Origin: Thelonectria olida
Taxonomy: Eukaryota; Ascomycota; Sordariomycetes; Hypocreales; Nectriaceae
NCBI GenBank assembly: GCA_020736575.1
Contig: JAGPYM010000023.1
Span: forward strand, 124,001-188,000
Direction: 5' to 3'
Length of the DNA stretch: 64,000 bases
The notes beneath the pieces were generated by a model that saw only the letters and a program-made list of their open reading frames with translations, did no database searches and had not been told where the DNA came from. A program made the translations under genes and the position numbers. The number at the start of each line of letters is the position of its first letter. The first letter of the stretch is position 1. This document shows positions 32,360 to 44,007 of the stretch, in pieces.

Positions 32360-33643
32360 ATGTTCTACAAACCTTTTGCCTTGGTAGGGCTCCTCCTCCC
32401 GAGCCTAGGCCTCGCGGATACCTTCGACACCTGCTCGACTTCCGAGGTCACCACATGCAGCTGCCCGACCACTCCGGTCAAGAGATTCCAGTCTCGAGAC
32501 TTCACCTTCCCCGAGCATCTCTTCCCTCGCACGGCCGATTCCTGCTCCGACGATACACCTCCTTGCTGCGTCGAGAAGGGCCCCGGACCGCTGCAGGTCT
32601 CGCCTTCTACCAGCAAGACGAACCTTCAATGCGGCTCCAAGTTTGGTGATGATCAGCTGGATGTCACAGACGGTGTCGTTTACACGATCGAGGACTGTCC
32701 TGCGTCGGGGCCATACTCTGGGAAGAAGTGTCTGCACGTTGCTATCACTACTGCCGCCGGCACTACTATTTCGGATATCCATCTCCAAGTCGACGACGAC
32801 CCAATCACGCTGAACACCAAGCTTGGCAAATGGCCCTTCAACAGTTACTGCACACTTAGCCCTACTGAGTGTTGGGTGCCTGTTGATGCCATTATCGCCA
32901 CGTTTGAGAACCCATCTATGTCCTCGCTGTGCGACACGACCGTCTACGTTGCCGTTGGCATCAGCGTTTCTAGCAAGCGCTGTGCCTCTGGTGCAACCTG
33001 CTTCAACCAAGGCACTACCATTGGCTCCGGCAACTGGTTCATGTACTTTACACTGGACCTCGAGTGCCCTGACATTTGCCTGCGCAAGTGCTGCTGTCCC
33101 GCCCTCCCACCACCTCCCCCGGCGAACAAGTCCTGTTCCATTGGCACTGCCTTTGGCTATGGCGAGGGATTCGAGAACCTGAATGGAAACCCCGTTGGTC
33201 CTGCTTTGGGTGGTAGCGGCTGCAACCGCTGGGGCTGGTACTTTACTCCCAGCAAGGCTACGTTGACCGGAGGCATCAGTGGTTCATTGATTGTCGGCGC
33301 CGGCCAGAACGACATCTCTAAGGGCACTAACGCAGGAACCTGGTCAGCTAGCCTATCCGGGTCTCAGGTAAACGTCCAATACAACCTGTATGACGATGAT
33401 ACCAACGGACACTTTGATCTCGCCGAGGTACATGTGTATGCTTCGTGCTCGGCGCCGACCAAGTGCGCGCCCGGTCAGTACACGTATGTGTTCCCTTCGG
33501 GCACTCTGACGGGAAGCTCGGATGCCACGTACAGCACCTCCATCCAGGTTGATGGTACCTGTTCATCGTACTATCTCATCTTCCATGCCAAGGTCAACGA
33601 GGTATTCCCGGAGAGTGCCACTTGCCCCGAGGAGGCGACGTAA
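32360..33643 (+). CDS. Secreted cysteine-rich protein, 427 aa, function unknown
   Basis: The chosen ATG gives a clean signal peptide, MFYKPFALVGLLLPSLGLA, cleaved before DTFDTC; an in-frame ATG 51 bp upstream would bury it. The mature part has many Cys. The first half (about residues 85-250) includes NLQCGSKFGDDQLDVTDGVV and ECWVPVDAIIATFENPSM, and ends in a CLRKCCCPALPPPPPANKSC linker. The second half is built around AFGYGEGFENL, SGCNRWGWYF, GSLIVGAGQNDISKGTNAG and FDLAEVHVYASC. The NRWGWY block recurs in fungal secreted proteins of unknown role. No GPI signal or catalytic motif. Likely extracellular, possibly effector-like; intact and intronless. Confidence 0.82.
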   Translation: MFYKPFALVGLLLPSLGLADTFDTCSTSEVTTCSCPTTPVKRFQSRDFTFPEHLFPRTADSCSDDTPPCCVEKGPGPLQVSPSTSKTNLQCGSKFGDDQLDVTDGVVYTIEDCPASGPYSGKKCLHVAITTAAGTTISDIHLQVDDDPITLNTKLGKWPFNSYCTLSPTECWVPVDAIIATFENPSMSSLCDTTVYVAVGISVSSKRCASGATCFNQGTTIGSGNWFMYFTLDLECPDICLRKCCCPALPPPPPANKSCSIGTAFGYGEGFENLNGNPVGPALGGSGCNRWGWYFTPSKATLTGGISGSLIVGAGQNDISKGTNAGTWSASLSGSQVNVQYNLYDDDTNGHFDLAEVHVYASCSAPTKCAPGQYTYVFPSGTLTGSSDATYSTSIQVDGTCSSYYLIFHAKVNEVFPESATCPEEAT

Positions 33644-34188
33644 GCGAATTGGGATGAGACATGAGCTGTTTGCAGCACTTACGGTATATAAGTTCGTTTC
33701 TGGCTCATCTCTGCATAATGTGATTACGCATCGCAAAGGACCCCGTTCAGGCAGAATGAGCATGGGTTAAGGCCAAAGGCACCCTCGTTTTAAGATATGA
33801 AGAGGTGGTGTGTAATAGGATAATATATAATAGCCTCCTAGATATTAACTCTTCGCTTTTAATTGTTTCACATCTGATAGTGACCCGCACAAGTAGAGTT
33901 CAAAGAACTACATGGTTTGGGATCAATGGTAAATCGCCGAAGTCAGACTGTTGGGACAGGCGCAGCCTTGGCCTCCCATTCACGAGAATTCAAAATCTAG
34001 TCGCTAGATAGATTTGCCCATAATACTACAACGGAAACCGAGGTGCCCAAGCGAAAAGATATCCACTGATAGGTACTGCTGGATCCAGCGCTGCCCTCAA
34101 ATCAAACAAATCAAATCCAGCATCATATTTGAAATATTTGATGGCCAGCAAAGTCAGATTTGTTGATTGGAATATTTGATCAAATATT
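33644..34188. other. Intergenic stretch; possible left end of a hAT element
   Basis: No gene. Near 34120-34195 there are repeated ATATTTGA/TCAAATATT motifs, palindromic around TTTGATCAAA, which could be subterminal repeats of the hAT element to the right. Confidence 0.4.
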
Positions 34189-36470
34189 TCAAATCGCATC
34201 ATCTGTGCTCTCCATGCTACTCCCTACCTCCCGGTGTAACCCATTTCTCCCAGGTACAATACCACCCAGCTTGACAGCACCATGCCTAATCCAGTTCTTG
34301 AGGCACTGCAGCCTCTCCAGTGTTTCCGCACTCATCGAAAGTCTCTGCGACGTTAACGTCAACTTAGCAAGGCTGAACGACCTCTCACAATCCGTTGCCA
34401 TCGCCAGAATAGTAAGTATGTCAAGAGCCAGCTGACTGAGCATCGGGAATGGCCCCCGGTGAGTCATCCACCACTCAATCGGATCCTCAGTTTCTTGTGG
34501 TTCCAGTCGCAGATAGCGCTCAAGCTCGCTACCCATTACCGTTGCTCGCGCCGTCCTGCTCTTCACCCACTGCTTGAACACACTGTCCTCGCGTGTCCTC
34601 TGGGTCGGCTTTTGCTGTTCATCCGTTGCGTCGGCCCGCCTGCAGAGATACCAGCGATCAAGATAGTCCGATAGTCCAATCTTAGCGTCTCTTACCCACA
34701 CAAGCTGCTCTTCCGTAGCCCAGTTCGCCTCGAGATAGCTCATGCCAAGAGCCGGGTGCAGAATGATGGATGCGGCAAACAACGGGGACTCTCCTAGCTT
34801 GGTGTAGTACTCATTGAGCTTCTGCCAGGCAGTCGGGATGGAGAGCCTCAGATACTGTCGATGATCCCTTCCGATGTCCTCAACACCTGATGACCCAGAC
34901 GGCTTGCCCCGCCCGCTGCCTTCTTCCGCATGACTTGGAAGCCGTGTCCCCTGCAGCTTTCGCGGCGGCATGTCCATCTCACAGTCTTTGAATCGCGCAG
35001 GGAGCTGGCGATTTCGATCTGGCCGCCCACGAGGCTGCTTCACCTGCGAGCTAGCACTCTCTTTCACCGTCTCGTCTGGGTCAGCATGATAAAACAGTTT
35101 CCAATCTTCCAAATGCTCCAACAAATATTCCATGCCCGTCATCACCTCCCATAGGCGTCCATGACCTCCCTCACTGCCCCACCCCTGCGCTCTCATGGTC
35201 TGCAGATAGAACGGCTCAAGAATATGCTTCACTTCCGCCAAAAGCCTCCAGTCATCACCCTTCAGGACATCGCCCTCGGGCAGCCATCTCTCCACATCTG
35301 GATGTACCAGGAAGGCCCTGATGTCTCCCTGCTTGACAAGCGCTCGAGATATCATGAGGTAGGTAGAGTTCCATCTCGTGTCATTGTCTATGATAACCTC
35401 TAGCTCCGCTGTCGACTCCCCTGCCAGCACAAAACCTTGTGCTTCGTCGTTCTCACGTGCGACTTTTTTGAAGAGTTCGCATCTTTGAGGGGATGATCTG
35501 ATGAACTTGACAACGTTATGGAGCTTTCCCATTGGTCCTTTCCTTCTCCAGTGCCATAGGTCCTCTTTGTGATGGCCGAGAAGATTGAAAACCTGCGATT
35601 CAGCCTCGAAAGCCTCGAAATCTTCGCCGTAGAGAAATGCACGAGCCACTAGGTGCAAGATGTGTCCATAACAGCGCATGCGTCTTGCCCGAATATCCGC
35701 TGGTGTCATGTCTAGGTCGAGACGTCGGTAGAAGTTGTGGAGGCAGTTGTCATTTGAGGATACATTGTCCGAGATCACTGTCCCAACTCGATCCTCTATC
35801 CCCCATTCCTGCACGACTTGCGAAATCGTTACAGCGAGGTTTTCCCCACTATGGCACCCGAGCTGGCGTCGAAGTGCCACTAGGCGTGACTGGTGCTGGC
35901 CCTGGCGGTCGAGAAAGTGAGCCGTTACTGCCATCATAGCATACCGATTGGGTGAGGTCCATAGGTCAAATCCGAGATGAATCTTGGCGATGGCATCTGA
36001 AAGCTCCTGCTTGACCTCATCCTTCTTAGACTCAAACATGTCATCTAGCAGACGGCTCATCGATTGCCGGCTCCATGGTACCTGGCCTGACAGATGAGGA
36101 TCAAGTTGCCAGGTGAGTTGTTCAAGGAATGGATCGGAAAATAAAGAAAAGGAATATTGGTGTTAATAAGAAGCCCTAGGCTTACTTCTCGGATCATCCT
36201 GACCTTGGCTCGTGGCACGGCGCGGTATTGCAAGCGTGGTCGCTTGGGAGGAACAGAGTCGTCGGTCGAGGCAGATAGATCTGTGTCGGCGCCAGGACTG
36301 CCCTCAAAGATCCTGTGACACCTGCACTCTGTCAGCGACGCCCAAGCTCGTGGTACACTTATCACCGTACTTGCGGAGGTGGTCAGCGGCTGAGCTGGCA
36401 CTTCGCGTCGCACTGACGACATGCCAAGTAAGGGTTTAACGGGCTGTCATTAGCGTCTATCCATACCTGG
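34189..36470 (-). pseudogene. hAT-family transposase with damaged N-terminus
   Basis: A long open frame (36060-34189) encodes most of the protein. It has AKIHLGFDLWTSPNRYAMM, RVGTVISDNVSSNDNCLHNF and RCYGHILHLVARAF of the catalytic core, DNDTRWNSTYLM, an AT-hook-like PRGRPDRNRQ, and the dimerisation region LSQLALDILTILAMATDCER followed by FSLAKLTLTSQRLSM. In-frame residues upstream of 36060 (LTWQLDPHLSGQVPWSRQS) belong to it. Further upstream the BED zinc finger (CRQCDAKC, then DHLRKYGDKC) is split between two frames near 36385. Without a working zinc finger it is probably inactive. It belongs to a different hAT subgroup from the 12.2-14.5 kb gene. Confidence 0.82.
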
Positions 36471-36979
36471 GCATTTTAGTTAACTCAAACCTAACTCATG
36501 AGTTAACTCATAGACTCATAACGGCGTTCCTGGCGTCTGATTGGCCCGCTCTATAATCTAATCTAATCTATTGCAACCCCTCTATATTCAGAATTGTCAC
36601 ATCCAACAGACCAAGGGTCATACATTTGATCAAACCGGAAGGAAGGTCTTCCAGCAGTTCAGACAGGCTGTTCAGACCGGCAGCCCGGAAGTCAGGACTT
36701 CCCGTCAGTGGTTGGTATCACCTATGTCTCCCAAAAAGCAAGTTCTTCAACACAACGGCCCCGGAGGACCAATTCATCTTATGTATAAGAAACCGACCTG
36801 TTTCTACTCATTAGATAGAGAAATCAAGAGCTTCTATCCCTATGATCCAGATCCATCAGAAATTGACAAGAATCTTAAGGTAAAAAAACTCTTCCGAGTA
36901 GCTACTGCAGTTTCTAGTACGATTTATCGGCAGACTCTTCATCGCCTCGATCCATTATCTATATCATCAAGCCATCGCC

Positions 36980-39237
36980 ATGGCATCCGAAACTTCGTCC
37001 GTACCGAGGACACCCTCTTCCGCCCCCGACTTCATCGATATTGAGAGATTTTTCACCAGAGAGAAGGCGAAGCCTCGCACTTTATATGTCTGCTTATACT
37101 GTACGGCGAAGCCATGGAAGGATGGCTATAAGGGCAATGCGCGGCGCCACATAAGGAATAATCATCCATATCTGATCGGGCTCTCTAGCCGGCAGAATCA
37201 ATCTCAGCAATCGCTCGACGTATATATCACATCATCGACTACGCCATCCGAAGCGGCATTACGGAATGCCTTCAATCGACAGGCTTACATCGAGGCTCTT
37301 ATCAGCCTTCTCACACGTCGCAGAGTGGCCTTTTCGATGGTTGAGTGGGATGAGCTAAGGACCTAGCACTAGCATGTAATCCTGCCATCGAGGATAGTCT
37401 GATTACCTCCCGACGTACAGTGATGCGCTACATCTCAGCTAGCTATGAGTTCTACGCTGCTCAGTTGGCCGAGTCCCTTCAATCTGCCATTTCGATGATT
37501 CACCTCTCATCTGATCTCTGGACATCACCAGACCGACATGGTATGCTTGCAGTATGCGGACAGTGGGTCGATAAGGGCTATAGACTTCGAAAGGCGCTTC
37601 TAGGTCTGCTAGAGTGTCGAAAAGACCACTCTGGAGAGTCCCAGGCCGGCCTGATCGCTGATGTCTTGGGGCGATTCGAAATTCGACGCGTGGGTTATCA
37701 TACTGGGAATAACGCATCCTCGAACAATACCTGCCTAGAAGCTTTATCAAAGAAGCTACTTCACGGGCGAGGAGTAAGTAAAGATAAATTTCTATGGCTG
37801 TGCCAGCTGAGTTTCGTCTAGATAACCTTCGATCCTGTCCGCCGCCGTGTCCGCTGTTTCGGCCATATTATTAACCTTTCCCTTTAAGCTTTCCTTCTCG
37901 CGCGCTCGAAAGAAGCTTTACGCGCTGCCCTTAATGCCGCCGGCAACGCCGCTGGTGCGCAGTCTATCGAAACCTTCTCTACTGCTCTGAATGAGAATAC
38001 GCCTTCAGGACCCGATACCACGGTGGATCACACATCAGAGGAGAACCAGGGGAGACAGCAGAGACCTCCGACGAGAGAGAGGACTACTCAGCAATTAGAA
38101 TTTAGCGGATGGGAAGGCATTAATGCTCTCCAGAAGCTCCACCATCTCGCAGTCTGGATTGGAAGCTCTCCAATCCATAGTGATAACTGGCGCGAAGCTG
38201 TGGGTCGCAATCTCAGGATCGATAACGCAACACGGTGGTCCTCATGGTATAAAGTTATCAGTGTCGCCCTCGATAAGAAGGCACAGATAGTCCAGTTTAT
38301 GGTAGACCATGACAAGGACATCGGCTGTGCTCATCTTCTATCAGGCGCCGACTGGGATATACTGTCGAAAACGCATATTTTCCCCCAGCCCTTTACCGAG
38401 GCAACTTTGATAACAGAAGGCGATAAAGCGAGCCTCTGCAGTACGCTGCGGCTGATGGATGGTCTTCTCAGCCACTTTGAGAAAGCGAAGGTAAGGTCTA
38501 TCTCCGTTAAAGAGACAGCCTTTAACTAATTTGTTAGATACACTACTCGACCCCGGAGTTCCATGATAGCCGTATGCTCCATCCTATCGAGATGGGATGG
38601 TTTGTACTCGATAAATACTACACTATGTCTGATGAGGCTCCCGTTTACGTCGCCGCTCTTCTTCTCGATCCACGCTGTCGAAAAGCATACTTGGATAAGA
38701 ACTGGAAGAGTGCGTGGATCAATCCAGCGATTATGGGAGGAGGAATACAATACCAATATCGATGGAGACATAGAAACTACTCCGGAGGATATTCCAGCTG
38801 CGCTGGGGAAGCCGCCTTCGCAGCTACAGCTATTGCTACAGGAGATGGAGGTCGAGACGGCTCTTTCAACCGATGGCGATAACCTAGACGCACTTATTAA
38901 TTCTCCGGCTATCAAGATCGATTGCAAACCTCTGGAGTAGTGGTGTCGCATTGAACAACGACGGCAGTTTCCACGCCTTAGCCGTATGGCCATCGATATA
39001 CTCTCGATAAGCCCTCAGTCGGCAGAGCCAGAAAGGACCTTCTCAGGCGCTCGTAGGACCGCATCATGGGACCGGCTCTCGATGACGTGCGAGCGGCTGC
39101 AGGAAGTTGAGTGTCTCGGCAACTGGATGCGGAATGGGCATATTGTCTGGACTCGGCACGGTGGACTGGGGCTAGTATGCGATCCGAACATTGCTAATGA
39201 TGATATTGATATAGAAATTAGTGATATTGAATAGCGC
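36980..39237 (+). pseudogene. hAT transposase related to the 12-14.5 kb copy, decayed
   Basis: Follows the intact copy collinearly. Zinc finger CLYCTAKPWK (37085-37170), HLSSDLWTSPDRHGMLA, VGYHTGNNASSNNTC, RRRVRCFGHIINLSL, RIDNATRWSSWYK, MGWFVLDKYYTMSDEAPVY and RLSRMAIDILSISPQ, then ERTFSGARRTASWDRLSM. It is broken by stops: TAG near 37366, TAA near 37888 where the intact copy has Gln, and TAG at 38938 where it has Trp, plus frame changes. The Gln and Trp losses are both C-to-T type changes at CpA. The 5' flank (36470-36520) has repeated TAACTCA motifs that may be its subterminal repeats; the 3' end abuts the MULE. Confidence 0.87.
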
Positions 39238-39269
39238 GGCGATTTTCTGCACTTCAATACCATAGATTC

Positions 39270-39342
39270 GGCGGCCAATACATGGGCGCCCGGGCGCGCC
39301 ACCCACAAACTGTCCAGCGTCCCATTGGCCCATGCAACACGC
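39270..39342 (+). repeat. Left TIR of the MULE
   Basis: GC-rich outer part with one GCGCCCGGGCGC palindrome, inner part shared with the right end up to CATGCAACACGC. Confidence 0.87.
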
Positions 39343-39402
39343 AACACGCGCTCTGCAACTGTAACCTGAACCGCGACAAACACCTCGGGTCCAGGAGAAA
39401 CA

Positions 39403-42067
39403 ATGGATCAGACGACATTTGTTGATGATGCCCTGCCGCCGGAGGGCATATATGAATCACGCGAATCTCTGCTCACAGCCATCAATTCTTGGGCGAAACC
39501 TCGAGGTTATGCATTCACGACGGGAAAATCCACGAAGACCCCAAACGGTCGAATCAAAGTCGTGTTTGCATGCGATCGGAATAAGCCGCCACCGAGTACA
39601 TCTATCGAACGAAAACGCCGCACTTGTAGCCGGAGAACTGGATGCAAGTTCTCAGTACTGGCCAAACAGTCACTGGATGGAAGTACATGGGTCCTAAGCC
39701 ATCGACCAGACAAGGAGTGTGCCCAGCACAATCACCCACCGAGTGAAGATGCATCTGCACACCCGGCGCATCGCCAGCTTAACGAGAGAGATGCTGCCAT
39801 TATTTCAAATCTGACGACCGCTGGTACTGCTCCTCGAGATATCAGAACCTACCTCTATAACAATTCCGATAGCCTCGCGACTCAGCAAGACGTCTATAAC
39901 CGAATTGCGGCAACCAGGAGAGATCTACGTGAAGGGCAAAGCAGTATCCAAGCGCTGGTTGACCAATTATACGAAGAGGGCTTCTGGTGTCGAGTTCGAC
40001 TGGATTCAGACCATCGGCTCACAGCCATCTTTTTCGCCCATCCGGACTCTTTTACCTACCTCCAATGCAACCCAGACGTCTTGTTGTTAGACTGCACCTA
40101 CAAGACGAACAAGCACGCCATGCCGCTCCTTGACATGGTTGGAGTTGATTCTTGTCAGCGTTCGTTCTGCATCGCATTTGCCTTCCTATCAGGGGAATCG
40201 GAAGAAGACTATTCGTGGGCACTTCATCATCTCAAATCACTCTATCAGCATGAGCTTCCTTCTGTGGTCTTGACTGACCGATGTCTCGCTGCGATAAATG
40301 CGGCTGCAACCTGGTTCCCTTCCTCCAAGGCACTGCTTTGCCTCTGGCATGTCAACAAGGCAGTCCTGCAGTACTGTAAACCTGACTTTGTAGTGAAGAG
40401 TAGCCAATCGAGCGGTCAAGCAGAGGAAGCATGGAACAAATTCTACGGATTTTGGCACTCAATTGTGGATTCGCCAACCGAAGTGATGTTCAAAGAGCGG
40501 TTGGCCAAGTTTGAGCTCAAGTACGCCAAAAGCCACCCCCGGGCGGTTGGGTATATTAAGTTATACTGGCTCGAGCCGCACAAAGAGAGAATTGTTAAAG
40601 CATGGGTGGATAAGCACTTGCATTTTGGCAATGTGGCCACTTCGAGGTACTCAGCCAGTTACATCAATATTGAAAGCTAATTAACGTTTGCCTCCTAGGG
40701 CCGAAGGAATCCACTCGTTGATCAAATCGTATATCAAGACATCCACATTCGACCTCTTCGACTCTTGGCAGGCCATGCGCCACGCGGTCACCAACCAACT
40801 AAAAGAGTTGAATCACATACGGGCCTCTCAACAGACCCGGACGCCTCTAGATGTCTCGGGAGAGATGTTTGATGCCGTGCAGGGTTGGGTGTCACACCAG
40901 GCCCTGCGCAAAGTGCAAGAGCAGCGGAAGTTACTTCTGGCGCCTCTCAAAGCTCCTTGCAGTCAGTCTTTCACTTCCTCGCATGGACTGCCATGTTCTC
41001 ACACGTTGAAGAAACTTGAGGAGGAAAAGCAGAGTCTTTTGCTTGAGCATTTTCATCCTCATTGGGCTTTGAAACGGAATGTGGACTGGCCGTGGCCCAT
41101 ACTGGAACCGCGTAGAGTCCCAAGGCAAGGTATCCAGACAACTAGCCAGCCCACAACGAGCACCAGACGAGAACCCTCTGGATTTGAAATCGTCCAGTCT
41201 GGCAAGAAAGAGCCCCGTACGTGCAGTAGATGTCACGCTGTCGGTCACATAAAGTCCTCGAGAGCATGTCCTCTGAGGCTCCAGGAGTTGCTCACACAGA
41301 CAGCACCGGCTTCGAAGTCAGCCCCGCAGCCGGACGCAACACCAGTCGCCATTCCAGCTCTTACTGATCCTGCTGAAAGTGTTTCGGTGACCCGTGGGCC
41401 ATCATTGGCCGGACCTACAATAGAACGCCCTGCGGAAGCTGTTCGACGCTCTCGCTCTCCCGCTGCTGTACCAACCCCATTTGTCCCGCCTTTGCCTACT
41501 ATACAAGATTCCCCTATAGGCCCCCACTCTCCTATCGTTTCAGACGGTCGGGCGGGAACTGTGCCAAGCTCCGTCGGTGGAGAGTCTGTGGTGCAACAAC
41601 CATGCCATTTGCGCGAGCCCCTCCTGCATTCACCACCGAGGTACGACTCGCCACAAGCTATATATGGAAGGTATGTTGCCGCGAGAAGCGCGTGGTACGC
41701 AGCGCAGCCCACCGGCAGCATCAAGACCAACCAGCAATATCGTAGGGCGATGGGGCTGCCACAAAGGTACGACAAGCAGAGCTATGAGTGGTGTCTGGAC
41801 TACAAGCAGATGTCCAAGCGCTACATGACTTCAACAGGATCAAGAGAATGGACGAAAGAAGAGATGATGGCGTATTTGGATTGGAGTAAGGCGGAGGATG
41901 AACGCATTGAGGCCCAAGTCGTTCATGAGATGGGAGACAATCCGCTGGCAAACAAGAGAAGAGGTGTGAAAGACATCTGGAAGAGCGTTGAAAGAGATAG
42001 CAAGAAGCAGCAAGCCTTGCATTCGACTACTGGCTCGGTAGATCAGTGTATTGTCGTCAAACCGTAG
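39403..42067 (+). CDS. MULE transposase, intact, 870 aa
   Basis: Two exons, 39403-40646 and 40699-42067; the 52-bp intron is removed between ACT-TCG-AG and G-GCC. The N-terminus has a FAR1/WRKY-like zinc region (CDRNKPPPSTS, TGCKFSVLAK, HNHPPSED). The MULE core has VLLLDCTYKTNKHAMPLLDM (first Asp), SVVLTDRCLAAINA (second Asp) and ALLCLWHVNKAVL, with EEAWNKFYGFWHSIV for the acidic third position. A SWIM-like element, SHGLPCSHTL, and a CCHC knuckle, CSRCHAVGHIKSSRAC, follow, then a Pro-rich tail and a second helical region. No stop or frameshift is seen. It should catalyse movement of the TIR-bounded element. Confidence 0.9.
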
Positions 42068-42133
42068 CCGATTATACTTACAGTTGTCAAATGAGGCCAT
42101 AGTAACTTCAGACTATGCTTGTAAGTTTGCAGC

Positions 42134-42232
42134 GCGTGTTGCATGGGCCAATGGGACGCTGGACAGTTTGTGGGTGGCGCGCCCGGGCGCGCAATTTTAT
42201 TTGGGCGCCCGGGCGCCCATGTATTGGCCGCC
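42134..42232 (-). repeat. Right TIR of the MULE, with extra palindrome
   Basis: Same as the left TIR plus about 25 bases (AT-rich core AATTTTATTT) between two GCGCCCGGGCGC palindromes at about 42180-42190 and 42204-42216. Confidence 0.85.
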
Positions 42233-42400
42233 GGGAGCGAGAGCTCCAGCGGGCAGAGTGTAGTTGCCTTGAGATTGAATCTCTTATATTGCTCGGGGGC
42301 GGAAGTTGACCACCATGTTTCGAAGGCTTCCTTCAGTTTCTGCCTCGCCATCCTTCGTAGGTATGCTAGTGTCGGCTGAGCGCCCTCCGGCTCTGGCGAA
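42233..42400 (-). pseudogene. LINE RNase H-side fragment
   Basis: On the minus strand, QPTLAYLRRMARQKLKEAFE then WWSTSAPEQYKRF and TTLCPLELSLP match the region C-terminal to RNase H in fungal LINEs. It ends exactly where the MULE repeat begins at 42232. The continuation is not found on the other side of the MULE. Confidence 0.65.
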
Positions 42401-42588
42401 ACAATGACAGCATGAGTTCGTGTTGTTGCTATAGGGTAGCCACGATGACTAGTGCCTGATTTCCTGAGGCACCAACCATGCGGGGTTGTCACGCCAATAT
42501 GCCGACGCATCAAAATAAACAAACCAAAGAGTACAATTACGAGCAACCTCAACAATAACTATCGGAACCCAACATGAAATAACAAGCC

Positions 42589-44007
42589 ATGGTCGCTAAT
42601 CAGAGAGTAGTTACTTGGATTAACAACCTGCCCGACACTTTCGCGTGGTCCCAGCCTCAAACGCGCGCAAAACCAACGACAACACCACCATCACAAGCCA
42701 GTAAACGCAAGGCAGCACAAGAGCCAAGTCCACCAGCCACGGTATCAGATATGGAGGATCCCGAGACTCCTACCAGAAAGAGGCAACGGCTCGATCGAAC
42801 CGCAGATCCGGAATTGACGCCCCGACCTCAGCATGAAACCTCGAATGACGCGATGAAGTCTCCGTCCCTTTCGAGCTCCAACACCTCCGGTCGCTCTCGC
42901 TCGACATCGCCGTTAAAGAGACAATTCCTGGAACTACGCCTTGATGAGACAGGCATGGAGACGAAAGCACTTAGTGTCGGCGCCCTCGAGGCCCTGCCGA
43001 ATCCAGACGGTGCTTCTCTGTTGAGGATCATGCGCCGCATTGGTACCTGCAAGGGTATTCTTCCTGATGACCGGCGCGAGGAGATCTTGCGGAGTCACAA
43101 GATAAAGGGGAGCGATCTTGAAGACTGGGATTCGGCTTTCAAGGGTTCCAGTGCGTTTGCCGGCCTCCCAGGTCGCATCCCGTCACCCGGAGAGGTCGAT
43201 CTGGTGCGTGAGTGGACCACGGACTGCATTGAACTCAAGCATGAAGAGGCTGGCTGGAATGACGAGGTTCACTTTCGTCTGCTAGAGGCCATTTTCAGGG
43301 AGCCTGGGAAGAAGAAAGGAGGGCTCTTCAACATCACTACCAGGTAAGCCGCTCATTCACTTGTTGATTCCGATCCTGTGCTGACTTGAATCGACAGACA
43401 CACGGCTCGTCCGCACAAGGCTTGGCTGCCAAAGTCGATTGGTTCTAAAATGGTCGATTTCTGCATCTACGCTGACACAGTTCACCAAGACGCCGTGTCG
43501 CTCGAAACTCACGAGGCCTTCTGTCGAACCACCCTGACCAAATCCGTCAACCACACAGACTTCCAGCGACTGCAGATCTGTCCAATAGTTTTGAGCATCG
43601 AGACTAAGGCAGGGAATCAGAACCTAGACGCAGCTGAGCTACAAATCGGGGTCTGGCACGCTGCCCAGTGGGCATTTCTTCGCGCATCGCTCCTTTCGGC
43701 GAAGCGCGCGTCGGCGGGCAGACTTCCCACGGCGCAGGAAGCGGAGCAGGCCGATGAAGCTTTGTCTCGCTTGCCCTTCATCCCTGCGGTGATTGTCCAA
43801 GGCCACAGATGGCTCTTCGTTCTCTCGACGCGCCAAGGCCACAAGACGATACTTTGGAAGGAATGGCAGTTTGGCAGCACGTCCACGGTGGTGGAGACCT
43901 ACCAGACTGTGGCTGGGCTCAGGCAGCTCACTGCGTGGGCTGAGAAGGTCTACTTGCCATGGTTTCAGGAGGAAATCCTGGCGGCATATAAGCCTGGCAC
44001 GGTATGA
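42589..44007 (+). CDS. PD-(D/E)XK nuclease-fold-like protein, 454 aa
   Basis: Two exons, 42589-43343 and 43398-44007, with a 54-bp intron (phase 2) joining ITTR to HTARPHK. Residues 1-125 are disordered and basic, with a KRKAAQ/RKRQR-like nuclear signal. Residues 130-250 are helical (LRIMRRIGTCKGILPDDRR). The C-terminal half has the motif spacing of the fungal PD-(D/E)XK-like family: KMVDFCIYADT (Asp), VLSIETKAGNQNLDAAELQI (the ExK pair) and WHAAQWAFLR, then VIVQGHRWLFVLSTR. The family is abundant in fungal accessory regions; its role is not established. The gene is intact among pseudogenes. Substrate cannot be inferred. Confidence 0.82.

Larger units (their letters stand above)
39270..42232 (+). 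mobile_element. MULE-type DNA transposon (about 2.96 kb)
   Basis: Long inverted repeats (about 73 bp) start GGCGGCCAATACATGGGCGC at 39270 and, on the minus strand, at 42232. They include the stretch around ACAAACTGTCCAGCGTCCCA. The right repeat carries about 25 extra bases bounded by two copies of the palindrome GCGCCCGGGCGC. The interior has an intact MULE transposase. The immediate flanks show no matching 8-11 bp duplication; the right flank is a LINE tail, the left a hAT remnant. Confidence 0.87.

Noticed and set aside
36571..37044. 157-codon ORF before the hAT copy
   Set aside because: Runs into the hAT start in another frame and has no domain; probably element leader sequence.
42043..42555. 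170-codon minus-strand ORF as one gene
   Set aside because: It joins a LINE fragment to MULE terminal-repeat sequence; only the LINE piece is meaningful.
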